From assembly GCA_013375405.1 (NCBI GenBank), contig JABXJU010000041.1, positions 1 through 25,170 on the forward strand: a DNA stretch of 25,170 nucleotides, in the 5' to 3' direction. The notes under the pieces were generated by a model. It was not told the origin of the DNA and did no database searches. It worked only from the letters and a program-made list of their open reading frames with translations. Within the stretch, counting starts at the first letter, position 1. Each line of letters opens with the position of its first letter. Positions 7,891 through 14,974 of the stretch are shown here, one piece after another. Made by a program: the position numbers and the translations under genes. This DNA comes from Candidatus Helarchaeota archaeon. GTDB lineage: Archaea; Asgardarchaeota; Lokiarchaeia; Helarchaeales; HEL-GB-A.

Positions 7891-9651
7891 TTATTCAGTG
7901 TATTCTCTTTTCTTGAATTCCCGTAGTAAACGTGAAAAATTGAGCGGTTTTCCTTGGTAGTTGAGCTCAGCTAGCGCTTGCTCCTGGTAAGCCTTAAAAA
8001 GGTCATTAGAAAATTGTTCCCAATCTCTACAAATCGCAAGTGTTTTCTCATCATTCTTCAGAAGACTTTCATAGGACATTATCCGGAGAAACTCAGCAGC
8101 AAGAGGTTCCACTATATCTGCATCTGCACCTACAAAAATATCTCGGACAAACTCATCCGCAGGATACCAATCGGCAACTCGCTGGAAATCTCGATGGATT
8201 TGAGTGAGTAGTACATTCCGGGGTCCTTCCCATAGTTCCTGAATTAGTGCATCCCGATGGAAGCGTGGGAGTGGGGTGAAATCTTCCATGATACCATGCC
8301 CACCATAAAATGATATGGCTAATCGTATCAGTTCCGGTCCTTCCAAACAAGTTACAATCTTTTGCAGCATAATCAGTTCCCGTAATCGAAATCGCCTTTT
8401 TCGTTCCGAAATTTCCTTAATTTTATGTAACTCTTTCATCCCTGCTGCAAGGCGTTCCCCTAGTGCAATGAATTCTGCATATATTTTAAAGGTGGCAGCA
8501 GCTGTTCGTTTAGCACTATGATTAAGAGAATTGATTTGGTTAATCATCATGGGAAAGAGCGCCACATTAATCCCGAAGGCTGTTCTAAACTGAGCGTACA
8601 AAGTTGCTTCACGGGCTACACGAAGAGCTGCAGCTCCAGCGCCAATCCCGATGTGAAGTCTCGACAAAGAGAGTACAACACCAACAATATCTGCTAAACC
8701 GCTTTCTAGGGGTCCAATTGGATACGCAACGGCACCATTATATGTCACTTCTGCTGTGGGTAGCTCAGCAGTTCCTAGTTTCTGTTTAAGCCTGTTAATT
8801 GTGTATGAGTTTCTGATTTCCCGCTCTTTGTTGCCTGGAAGCCATGAAGGCACTGCAAAAACCGCCACCCGTGTAGACGATGGAGTTCCCTTTGGTTTTG
8901 CTGATACAAGCGCATAATCGCATTGCATGGCTGAACAAAAAAATTTTGTACCATAAATACGCCAACAGTTTGATACACCATCTGGTCCTTTCTCCTCTTC
9001 ATAAACCGCTTCAACAAGATTTGTTGGGACATCACTACCACCTTGAATTTCAGTAATAAACTGAGCTCCAATTCCGTATCCTCCATTACCATTTCCATTT
9101 ACTCCATTTCGGATGTGCTTGAGTATATCTTGGACCTCTGGACCAATCTGATTCTCCCCTTCCTCATATTTCACCAGAAGGGAAAACATGCCATGAGTGC
9201 AAACAATAGGGCACATGACACCCATTTCGCCTAATTCATAAAGCAAAAACAATTTACTAAAGCGACTCCATGGTGTATTTCTATTTGGATCAAAGAGTCC
9301 CAAATTAAAAATGCCCTTTTCCAACGTTTCAGTCTCGGTACAGCGATTAATTCTATCAATTCTATGATTATGAGCATCATAATGTTGTATTAAGGTACAT
9401 TTCACCCGATTCTCAAGCCTTGTTGCTTCATTTGCGAGATCCCTCCATTTAAATGAAACAATCTCCGAGAGTTCTCGAAGTTCCTTATCGATTTTCTTAA
9501 ATTCATCAGTTGTATAATGCTTAACCAGCGTTTGGAAGAATTCATCATCCTTATAAAAATCAAAACGATCCCTTACGACCAAATAATCATCAAACGAATA
9601 TAGATTATTCCGATTTCCTTCTTGGGCACACATACTTATTTTCACACCCAT
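7891..9651 (-). CDS. AidB-like acyl-CoA dehydrogenase
   Basis: This 586-residue flavoprotein belongs to the acyl-CoA dehydrogenase superfamily, in the longer AidB-like branch (AidB itself is about 541 residues). The sequence shows an N-terminal helical extension, the FAD/substrate loop TEIQGGSD (200-207), RLKQKLGT (287-294) leading into the beta domain end, and the C-terminal helical bundle with YGGHGIMEDF (449-458) and ELWEGPRNVL (472-481). The glutamate of the last motif sits where acyl-CoA dehydrogenases carry their catalytic base. It probably oxidises an acyl-CoA or acyl-like thioester in the cytosol; the substrate is unknown. A glycine/asparagine-rich loop (about 183-192) is a family-variable insert. 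It lies 75 bases upstream of larA on the same strand. A fragment of a related gene is found at 16885-17034. Confidence 0.82.
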   Translation of the reverse strand: MGVKISMCAQEGNRNNLYSFDDYLVVRDRFDFYKDDEFFQTLVKHYTTDEFKKIDKELRELSEIVSFKWRDLANEATRLENRVKCTLIQHYDAHNHRIDRINRCTETETLEKGIFNLGLFDPNRNTPWSRFSKLFLLYELGEMGVMCPIVCTHGMFSLLVKYEEGENQIGPEVQDILKHIRNGVNGNGNGGYGIGAQFITEIQGGSDVPTNLVEAVYEEEKGPDGVSNCWRIYGTKFFCSAMQCDYALVSAKPKGTPSSTRVAVFAVPSWLPGNKEREIRNSYTINRLKQKLGTAELPTAEVTYNGAVAYPIGPLESGLADIVGVVLSLSRLHIGIGAGAAALRVAREATLYAQFRTAFGINVALFPMMINQINSLNHSAKRTAAATFKIYAEFIALGERLAAGMKELHKIKEISERKRRFRLRELIMLQKIVTCLEGPELIRLAISFYGGHGIMEDFTPLPRFHRDALIQELWEGPRNVLLTQIHRDFQRVADWYPADEFVRDIFVGADADIVEPLAAEFLRIMSYESLLKNDEKTLAICRDWEQFSNDLFKAYQEQALAELNYQGKPLNFSRLLREFKKREYTE

Positions 9652-9963
9652 ATCTTACTTATTATTAATAGTGTATTTTCTTAATTGCTTAAAATAGTTA
9701 AGTTACTTAAGAATTAAAAAATTGATAAAATTAATTCTTTTAAATTAAAAGAAAAAGGAGGATTTCACTAAGAATCGTTAAATATAATTTAAATACCCAG
9801 TAATTATTATAAAATAAGATATAGTGCCTGAAATAGAGTTCCTGAATTAGAATAAGTAGATGTTTAAGATTTTAATAACTTCTGAATAGTTAAAAAATGG
9901 GTTTAGGTATGAAAGTAGTTATTGGTAGGTCAAAAACTGGAGGGAAATGAAGTGGATATAGAT
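9652..9963. other. AT-rich intergenic region with a perfect inverted repeat
   Basis: No gene is visible in these 312 bases. A perfect inverted repeat, TTCTTTT-aaatt-AAAAGAA, lies at 9735-9753. Several TTAAG/CTTAA motifs cluster at 9680-9710, upstream of the acyl-CoA dehydrogenase start, and could be regulator sites. AT-rich palindromes arise easily by chance, so I give this little weight. Confidence 0.35.
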
Positions 9964-11994
9964 TTAACTATTTTTATTAGTATTTTTTTTCTTCTTATAT
10001 CCAGACATCTTTCTTTTCCTTACCCTTTCTCTAATCGCGCATTTTGGGCACCACGTGCCACTTTTAATACTATTCGGTATAGCTTCCCATTCATGTCCCT
10101 TCACGCACCGGCATTTTACCTTCGTATGATTATTGACATATTCGGGCGATAAGATTTCACCGCCCTCATGATGGTGCCTCACATATTTCCTTAACACCTC
10201 AAGCGCTCTTTGCCTCTCTTTTGGTTTGAGGGTTTTTTCTTTAGCTGAACACTGTGGGCACCAATGACCTTGTTTTAAATTGCTAGGAGTAATTTCCCAA
10301 ACATGCCCTTTCTCGCACCGGATTGTTATTTTTGTACGATTATTGATATATTCGGACGATAAGATTTCGCCGCCCTCATGATGTTGCCTCACATATTTCC
10401 TTAGCTCTTTAAATTTATATGAAGATATATTTAATTCCTTATAATCAATTTTTTTATCTATTTCTGGGATATCTACATTTTTTTTCTTACACTCGTTGAT
10501 GATATAATCTTGCATTTGGTTATATTCAACTGTATAAGGGACTTCGATCAAAGTGATGCCATTTTTCTCACATAGTTCCTTCTTCAATTTATCATTAGCT
10601 TTTCTTTCTTCAAAATCTTTCAAGGATTTATGAAAGAACTTATGGTATTGATAATGCTGTTCACCTTGATATTCGAATGCTATAGCTATTTCTTTGTTAT
10701 AACCATCCAGTTCCATTTGATTCCCCCGATCGTTAACCAACCAATTAGGTCGAGATTTAGGAAATTCCTTATTAAAAATCATTTGAAAGGTTTTTTGGCA
10801 TATTTGTTCATTAATTCTGATATTACATACTGGGCACCACCTATCTTGTTTTAAATTATCAGGAGTAATTTCCCAAATGTGTCCATCCTCGCACCGGCAT
10901 TTTACCTTCGTACGATTATTGACATATTCGGGCGATAAGATTTCGCCGCCCTCATGCTGCTGCCTCACAATTTCCTTCAGCTCCTCAAGTGATGATTTTT
11001 GCCTGAGACCCTTTTTCTTACCTGAACACTTTAAGCACCAATGACCCTCTTTCACACTATAAGGCATAGCTTCCCAAACATGTCCCTCCGCGCACCGGCA
11101 TTTTATTTTCGTATAATTATTAACATATTCGGGCGATAAGATTTCGCCACCCTCATGATGCTGTCTCACAATTTCCTTCAGCTTTTCTAGTTTTACTTTT
11201 GGAAGTTGTTTTTCATAATAATTACAATATTCTAGTAACTGTTTTTTTTCCTTTTCATCAATGAAAGATTTATCCTTAAGCCACTTTTTGAATTTCTTTG
11301 TGATCTTCAGACCATGATCGGCTTTTTTTTTAGTCTGAACATAATATTCTTTCATTAACTCTCGGAATTTGAAATCTAATTGTTCTTTAGCTTGCTTTTT
11401 GGATTCTTTTTTTTTCCTCTCTAGTAAGCATATCAAATCCATATCATCTTCGGAGGGGGCCAAAGATTGCTCTTCAGAGTCGATTTTCTCCTTGTTGGAT
11501 TCTGAGCTTACCCTCTTTTCTGTTGGTATTGAAACTACTTCACCAATTTTCTTGATGCTGGCCTCGGCTGCTGATCCGACGGCATTATCCACGGACTCGG
11601 GGATCTTTATTGCGATCTCATCAATCCCATCGGTTACTACTGCACCAGCTTTTTCGATCAGGCCACCCTCTTTATTTTGTGATTTCTGCGCCAGGCGCTC
11701 CCTGCGTCTTTTCTGGGCTCGTTTAGCCCCCTCTGAAACGACCTTTTTGTGCTCTGTGATCTTCTTCTTCACCTCCTTCGCGGCAGAATCGATGTTCTTC
11801 TCTTGCCGCTTTAACCATTTTTCCTGTTTCTCGAGTTCCTTCATTCTTTCTCGGGCCCGCCGAACCGTCTCTGTGGTGGGATTTTGACGAATCTCTTCGA
11901 GGAACCGCTTTTCAAGCTCCCGCACCTCCTGTTCCTTCTTTCTCCGCTCCCGTTCCTCTCGCTCTTTCCTTTTACGGTACTCCACTACTTTCAT
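9964..11994 (-). CDS. Four-repeat zinc-ribbon protein with embedded PD-(D/E)XK-type nuclease domain
   Basis: This 676-residue protein has three parts. Residues 1-260 are highly charged and coiled-coil-like. Then four copies of a roughly 55-residue zinc-ribbon module occur at about 267-323, 338-392, 529-586 and 600-657. Each has HEGGEILS, a (K/T)x(R/K)CxxGH core and a CxxC pair (WCxxC). Between copies 2 and 3 (about 394-519) lies a nuclease-like domain with ELDGY, then FEYQGEQHY, then GITLIEVPY, matching the D...ExQ...K pattern of Vsr/PD-(D/E)XK folds. Such zinc-ribbon repeats (DUF723/PF14311-like) occur beside nuclease domains in mobile and viral proteins. A DNA-cleaving or mobile-element role is inferred. 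The N-terminal third is more GC-rich than the rest, suggesting a chimeric origin. No clear Shine-Dalgarno precedes the ATG. Confidence 0.7.
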   Translation of the reverse strand: MKVVEYRKRKEREERERRKKEQEVRELEKRFLEEIRQNPTTETVRRARERMKELEKQEKWLKRQEKNIDSAAKEVKKKITEHKKVVSEGAKRAQKRRRERLAQKSQNKEGGLIEKAGAVVTDGIDEIAIKIPESVDNAVGSAAEASIKKIGEVVSIPTEKRVSSESNKEKIDSEEQSLAPSEDDMDLICLLERKKKESKKQAKEQLDFKFRELMKEYYVQTKKKADHGLKITKKFKKWLKDKSFIDEKEKKQLLEYCNYYEKQLPKVKLEKLKEIVRQHHEGGEILSPEYVNNYTKIKCRCAEGHVWEAMPYSVKEGHWCLKCSGKKKGLRQKSSLEELKEIVRQQHEGGEILSPEYVNNRTKVKCRCEDGHIWEITPDNLKQDRWCPVCNIRINEQICQKTFQMIFNKEFPKSRPNWLVNDRGNQMELDGYNKEIAIAFEYQGEQHYQYHKFFHKSLKDFEERKANDKLKKELCEKNGITLIEVPYTVEYNQMQDYIINECKKKNVDIPEIDKKIDYKELNISSYKFKELRKYVRQHHEGGEILSSEYINNRTKITIRCEKGHVWEITPSNLKQGHWCPQCSAKEKTLKPKERQRALEVLRKYVRHHHEGGEILSPEYVNNHTKVKCRCVKGHEWEAIPNSIKSGTWCPKCAIRERVRKRKMSGYKKKKNTNKNS
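10029..11195 (-). repeat. Four dispersed coding repeats of the zinc-ribbon module
   Basis: Four copies at about 10029-10200, 10240-10410, 10820-10987 and 11030-11195 share long near-identical DNA blocks, for example TTCGGGCGATAAGATTTC in three copies and one change in the fourth. Similarity at DNA level, not only protein level, points to recent duplication or gene conversion among the modules. The nuclease-like segment sits between the two pairs. Confidence 0.8.
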
Positions 11995-12091
11995 TCTATT
12001 TCAGCTCATTATTTTCATGTTGGCTTATAATCTCCACTAATAACTCAGCTTATGATACCACTTGAACCCATGAGTAAACATTAGTGCTTCA

Positions 12092-12100
12092 TTTTATATA
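12092..12100 (+). promoter_or_regulatory. TATA-like box upstream of the candidate ncRNA
   Basis: TTTTATATA is the last AT-rich element before an abrupt GC-rich stretch. Transcription would be expected to start about 22-27 bases downstream, near 12120-12125, inside a region with no good ORF. Confidence 0.4.
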
Positions 12101-12122
12101 GGGGCCATTTTCCACGGATCCA

Positions 12123-12292
12123 CGGTTCTGGGCACTCCCCATTGACGGATTGACGGTTCGAAAAAAAGGATGAGGTTTCAGGTCCCTTTTTAAGGGAGCC
12201 GGTGTCTCAGACCTACGGGGAGGGCACGCCTCCTACAGGGGGGTTTGAGTACTCGCTGGGCTCATGAGGCAGTTGGGAGTCGATATTTTTTT
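12123..12292 (+). ncRNA. Candidate structured non-coding RNA
   Basis: A GC-rich segment of about 170 bases lies between a TATA-like box and a T7 tract (12286-12292) in AT-rich surroundings, with no convincing ORF. It can fold. ACTCCC (12134-12139) is a perfect complement of GGGAGT (12275-12280) and could close the molecule. TCCCTT/AAGGGA (12183-12197) forms a tight hairpin. GGAGG/CCTCC (about 12219-12233) forms another. A final stem-loop around CTCATGAG precedes the T-tract. It does not match the tRNA pattern, nor the RNase P and SRP RNA signatures I can recall. It could alternatively be a long leader for the gene at 12381. Confidence 0.42.
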
Positions 12293-12380
12293 ATAAGGTG
12301 TAAGTCAATTATACACACTATACATAATACAATTGAATTATAGATGATGTGAAAAGGTACTTAGAAAAAGGGTGTTTGGG

Positions 12381-12983
12381 ATGAGTAATGGTGGACCACC
12401 CCCTCAGGTGCTGGTTGATGTCGGCAAAAAGTCCACGGGGAATCTGGTGGTAGACTGTATTTGTTTTGCTTTGGCTGGTGCGATTGTCATCACCATCTAT
12501 CTCGGTGGGAGCATAAAAGCTCCCTATCGCCCGCTCTACGTAGCGATTTCGCTTGCTATCTGGATCAATATCGGGATTCTGACGTTCTTCTTTATGAAAG
12601 CAGAGCGCAAAAAATCCAAAGGCAGACCGAGGATTAGAACGGGTACCTCTCGAAGCAGCCTTCCAAACAGTATACAATATTATTTAGAGAAAGCTGCGAC
12701 ATTTGAGAAGTATTGGCGATATGATGAGGCCATACAAGTGCTTAAAGAGGGGGAAAAGAGTTGGGGTGGGCTGGGCTTTCTTGAACTAGCATTAATTGCG
12801 CTTTACGTTAAAAAGAAAGATTTTAATCAAGCGCTTCAATATCTCGAATGCCACATGACACCAGACTTCGTCCTCCCAACCCTCATTGAGAAGTCGGCTG
12901 ACTGCGCACCCTTGTGTGCCTTGCCTGAATACCAAGCCTTGGTAAAGAAGTACGCAGAGAAATACTTTTTGGGTAGCGGTTAA
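12381..12983 (+). CDS. Membrane protein with two N-terminal TM segments and a TPR-like domain
   Basis: The ATG at 12381 gives 200 residues; an in-frame GTG at 12372 would add three. Two hydrophobic segments near residues 20-40 and 50-68 are followed by a basic stretch (about 70-85). A C-terminal helical domain (about 90-195) has TPR/SEL-like spacing (YYLEKAATFEKYWRYDEAIQ, then LALIALYVKKKDFNQALQYL). The helical domain probably faces the cytosol and mediates protein contacts. I cannot name the family. It lies about 90 bases after the candidate RNA, in a stretch with higher GC than its neighbours. The ribosome-binding site is weak. Confidence 0.6.
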   Translation: MSNGGPPPQVLVDVGKKSTGNLVVDCICFALAGAIVITIYLGGSIKAPYRPLYVAISLAIWINIGILTFFFMKAERKKSKGRPRIRTGTSRSSLPNSIQYYLEKAATFEKYWRYDEAIQVLKEGEKSWGGLGFLELALIALYVKKKDFNQALQYLECHMTPDFVLPTLIEKSADCAPLCALPEYQALVKKYAEKYFLGSG

Positions 12984-13181
12984 GTGAGGTAAGTTAAAAA
13001 AGGAGAAAAGGATATTACTATACGACGGAGTTTCGATGTATAAAGAGTGAAAAGTAAATGGGGTATTCTCATGGGGCGACATTCTAATTGGTTTATTCTT
13101 TTGGGAAGAGTCAATTAAGCATCCTCGGCATACAAAAATATCCCCATTTTTGATCTCTTCAACTATTATAGCATGGTAAGA

Positions 13182-13502
13182 TTACAAATCATCATGAACC
13201 ATGATAAGGAGAAAGTTTCTCAGAAGGTTGTAATCCCGAAAGTAAATTTTATTTCTAAGGATCGATTCTAATTCACACGTTGTTGTGTCTGAAGAGTATT
13301 CTTCGTCGAGTTGAGTATCTGAAAGAATAATTAGGCCATGACCAATGTGAGTAAATTTGAATATCTTCAAGGATTCGTTGATTTGATAGTCTGAATAATC
13401 GTCTTCATCGCGATAATACAAATGGTCAATTTCATTCTTATAAATATGAGATGTAGATATTGCCGCTTTCTCGATGAAATCTAACGTATGATAAAAATTA
13501 TC
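13182..13502 (-). pseudogene. In-frame C-terminal continuation of the HEAT-like gene beyond a TGA
   Basis: After the TGA at 13503-13505 the same frame stays open for 106 codons to a TAA at 13182. A stop-free run this long is unlikely by chance in such AT-rich DNA. The first 27 codons (DNFYHTLDFIEKAA...) have no good start, and the only later start candidate is a TTG at 13421 without a ribosome-binding site. The predicted protein is acidic (EDDYSDY, DEEYSSD) and ends VHDDL. The simplest reading is that the ancestral gene was longer and a nonsense change cut it, or that the base call is wrong. Selenocysteine insertion at TGA is conceivable in some Lokiarchaeia, but the context is not redox-like. 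Confidence 0.5.
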
Positions 13503-14612
13503 TCAATCATCGGGACCATGGTGGTAAACTCCTATTAACCAATCTTGCAAGATATTCTGCATGAACTCATCCATTTGCATCCACAAAAGAAAAGGTGGGT
13601 GTTCTGAATGAGCTTTATTTAGAGTAAGAAATACATGCGCGAATGGAAGCTTTACTTTTCTCTGTTCATACTGATTAGATTCATCTGATGCCTTTGTTAT
13701 TTTATTAAATTTAATACAATATCCCATCAATCGGAGGCAATAGAATGATTCTAATTCAGGCCGAAAACGGCCGGTAATGTCATCAAAGGGATTGATATCC
13801 TCTCCTTCGAACATTGCCTCCCAAGAGTCACGAATCACATTATAGAATCGTGCGTAATCTTTTGATTGTAAATACTTTTGTAAATATTCTAGTGGAACTT
13901 GTTGTGATCTCCAATGCGCACAAGTCCAGCAAGTTCGAGAGTTCTGTAATTGATTCGAGAATTTCACGACTACCTCATCCCAAGGGCCTTCTTCTAGTTC
14001 AATAAATGAGCTGAAATATCTCACGATTTTATGAACATTTTCAAGACACGTTTTGGAACTTTCCTTAGTTCCGATCTTATATTTCGCGTATTTAGATTTT
14101 AGACGCTGTAAGAATTTGGTAAAATCGTCCATTATGTTAATGCCATATTCTTCATACATCTTTCTTAGAGACTTATTTTCTATATATATATAAAATAAAA
14201 TTCGGATTGCGTGATCTCCAGGCGCGTTTCCCGTTGCTGGGTCATCAATTTCTAGTGTGTCAAGATTTGATAAAATATATTTGCTCAATTCTTCAAAGAT
14301 TTCTTTGGGTTTGAAATATTGACTCCCCCATTGACGAATCAGATCCGAAGCCACTTCTCTAATCCAATATTTTTCATCATCCCAACATTCTATAAGAGGA
14401 TTTAATAAAACTTTATCCTTAAATTTAGTCTCTCTTAATCGCTCCCCTAGCATTCCAAGAACTTTCCCTCGAATAAATTCCCTTGGATCTTTTAGGTACT
14501 TAGTAAATTGAGCGAGAAGTTTCTGAGAGACTACATCTGATTTCCCAAGCTCTTTCAAATCTCCTTCCAACGCTTTCCAGAACTCATATAATTCCCATAT
14601 ATCTTTCGACAT
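13503..14612 (-). CDS. HEAT-repeat-like protein, probably C-terminally truncated
   Basis: I start this at the ATG at 14612 (369 residues), preceded by AAGGGGAG 5-6 bases upstream, rather than at the upstream ATG at 14693, which lacks such a site. The N-terminal half (about 10-135) has paired amphipathic helices with HEAT/armadillo character (DPREFIRGKVLGMLGERL, EKYWIREVASDLIRQW). The middle has a single CxxC (CWTCAHW), and the rest is unassigned alpha-helical sequence. It has no membrane segment. HEAT-like proteins usually act as scaffolds. The reading frame continues past its TGA for over 100 codons, so the product may be shortened. It is divergent from the TIR-LRR gene about 360 bases away, so shared regulation is possible but unproven. 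Confidence 0.6.
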   Translation of the reverse strand: MSKDIWELYEFWKALEGDLKELGKSDVVSQKLLAQFTKYLKDPREFIRGKVLGMLGERLRETKFKDKVLLNPLIECWDDEKYWIREVASDLIRQWGSQYFKPKEIFEELSKYILSNLDTLEIDDPATGNAPGDHAIRILFYIYIENKSLRKMYEEYGINIMDDFTKFLQRLKSKYAKYKIGTKESSKTCLENVHKIVRYFSSFIELEEGPWDEVVVKFSNQLQNSRTCWTCAHWRSQQVPLEYLQKYLQSKDYARFYNVIRDSWEAMFEGEDINPFDDITGRFRPELESFYCLRLMGYCIKFNKITKASDESNQYEQRKVKLPFAHVFLTLNKAHSEHPPFLLWMQMDEFMQNILQDWLIGVYHHGPDD

Positions 14613-14629
14613 AAATCTCCCCTTAAGGT

Positions 14630-14725
14630 TCATATATTTAATTTCATATTCTGAAGACATCCTCCGATGTAGGCAAACCCCTTGAAGAGGCACGCCAGCA
14701 TGTAATATAAATCCTGCTTAGTCAT
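14630..14725 (-). CDS. Putative 31-residue small protein upstream of the HEAT-like gene
   Basis: A short frame (MTKQDLYYMLACLFKGFAYI...) runs from the ATG at 14725 to a TGA at 14630. A strong GGAGGG site lies 9 bases before the ATG, and the stop lies 17 bases before the next gene's ATG, as in a two-gene operon. Its centre is mildly hydrophobic with two cysteines. It could be a real small protein or a translation-coupling leader. Evidence is the ribosome-binding site and spacing only. Confidence 0.35.
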   Translation of the reverse strand: MTKQDLYYMLACLFKGFAYIGGCLQNMKLNI

Positions 14726-14782
14726 TTTACACTGCCCTCCAAATTGCTCAAAGCAATTAGTATATAAGTCATAATACTTTTT

Positions 14783-14823
14783 AATAATTAGTTTTTTCAG
14801 AAGTTTCCAATAATCAGTTTTTA
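14783..14823. repeat. Short imperfect direct repeat upstream of the TIR-LRR gene
   Basis: AATAATTAGTTTTTT (14783-14797) recurs as AATAATCAGTTTTTA (14809-14823), two mismatches, 26 bases apart. The remaining gap up to 14974 is AT-rich with no ORF. Tandem sites in a divergent intergenic region could bind a regulator, but low complexity makes this weak. Confidence 0.28.
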
Positions 14824-14924
14824 AAAATTAATTTTTATTATCTTTAATTATACAACATTATTATCTACTTATTGTGTACAAAGATGAGTGTTTAAAGATT
14901 TAGAGATATCAGCAGAAAAGAGTG

Positions 14925-14933
14925 AATTTAAAG
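14925..14933 (+). promoter_or_regulatory. TATA-like box for the TIR-LRR gene
   Basis: AATTTAAAG follows a purine-rich AAAAGAG stretch about 46 bases before the ATG, predicting a leader of about 20 bases. A second TTTAAAG at 14891-14897 is an alternative. Confidence 0.35.
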
Positions 14934-14974
14934 AGCAGAGAGAGTAATCCAAGTGTTACGGCAAGTGGTTTGAA

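Noticed and set aside
9735..9753. AT-rich palindrome as a replication origin or insertion-sequence end
   Set aside because: It is short and of low complexity, with no origin-recognition boxes, Orc1/Cdc6 gene, transposase or target duplication nearby.
10029..11195. The four repeats as a CRISPR array
   Set aside because: The units are long, unevenly spaced and in frame within one protein, with matching cysteine and histidine positions.
11369..11887. A 172-codon plus-strand ORF rich in Ser and Phe
   Set aside because: It is the antisense shadow of the charged coiled-coil part of the zinc-ribbon/nuclease gene; Lys/Glu codons read backwards as Phe/Leu/Ser.
12101..12292. The GC-rich region as a tRNA, RNase P RNA or SRP RNA
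   Set aside because: GGTTCGAA near 12155 resembles a T-loop, but no matching arms or acceptor stem exist. The RNase P and SRP conserved cores I know are not visible and the length is too short for both.
12792..13082. A 96-codon minus-strand ORF as an independent gene
   Set aside because: Two thirds is antisense to the TPR-like gene and it has no ribosome-binding site. I keep only its unique part as a possible remnant of the HEAT-like gene frame.
13503..13505. TGA as a selenocysteine codon
   Set aside because: The surrounding residues (GPDD and DNFYH) are not a redox motif, no SECIS-like hairpin is evident nearby, and a second ordinary stop follows.
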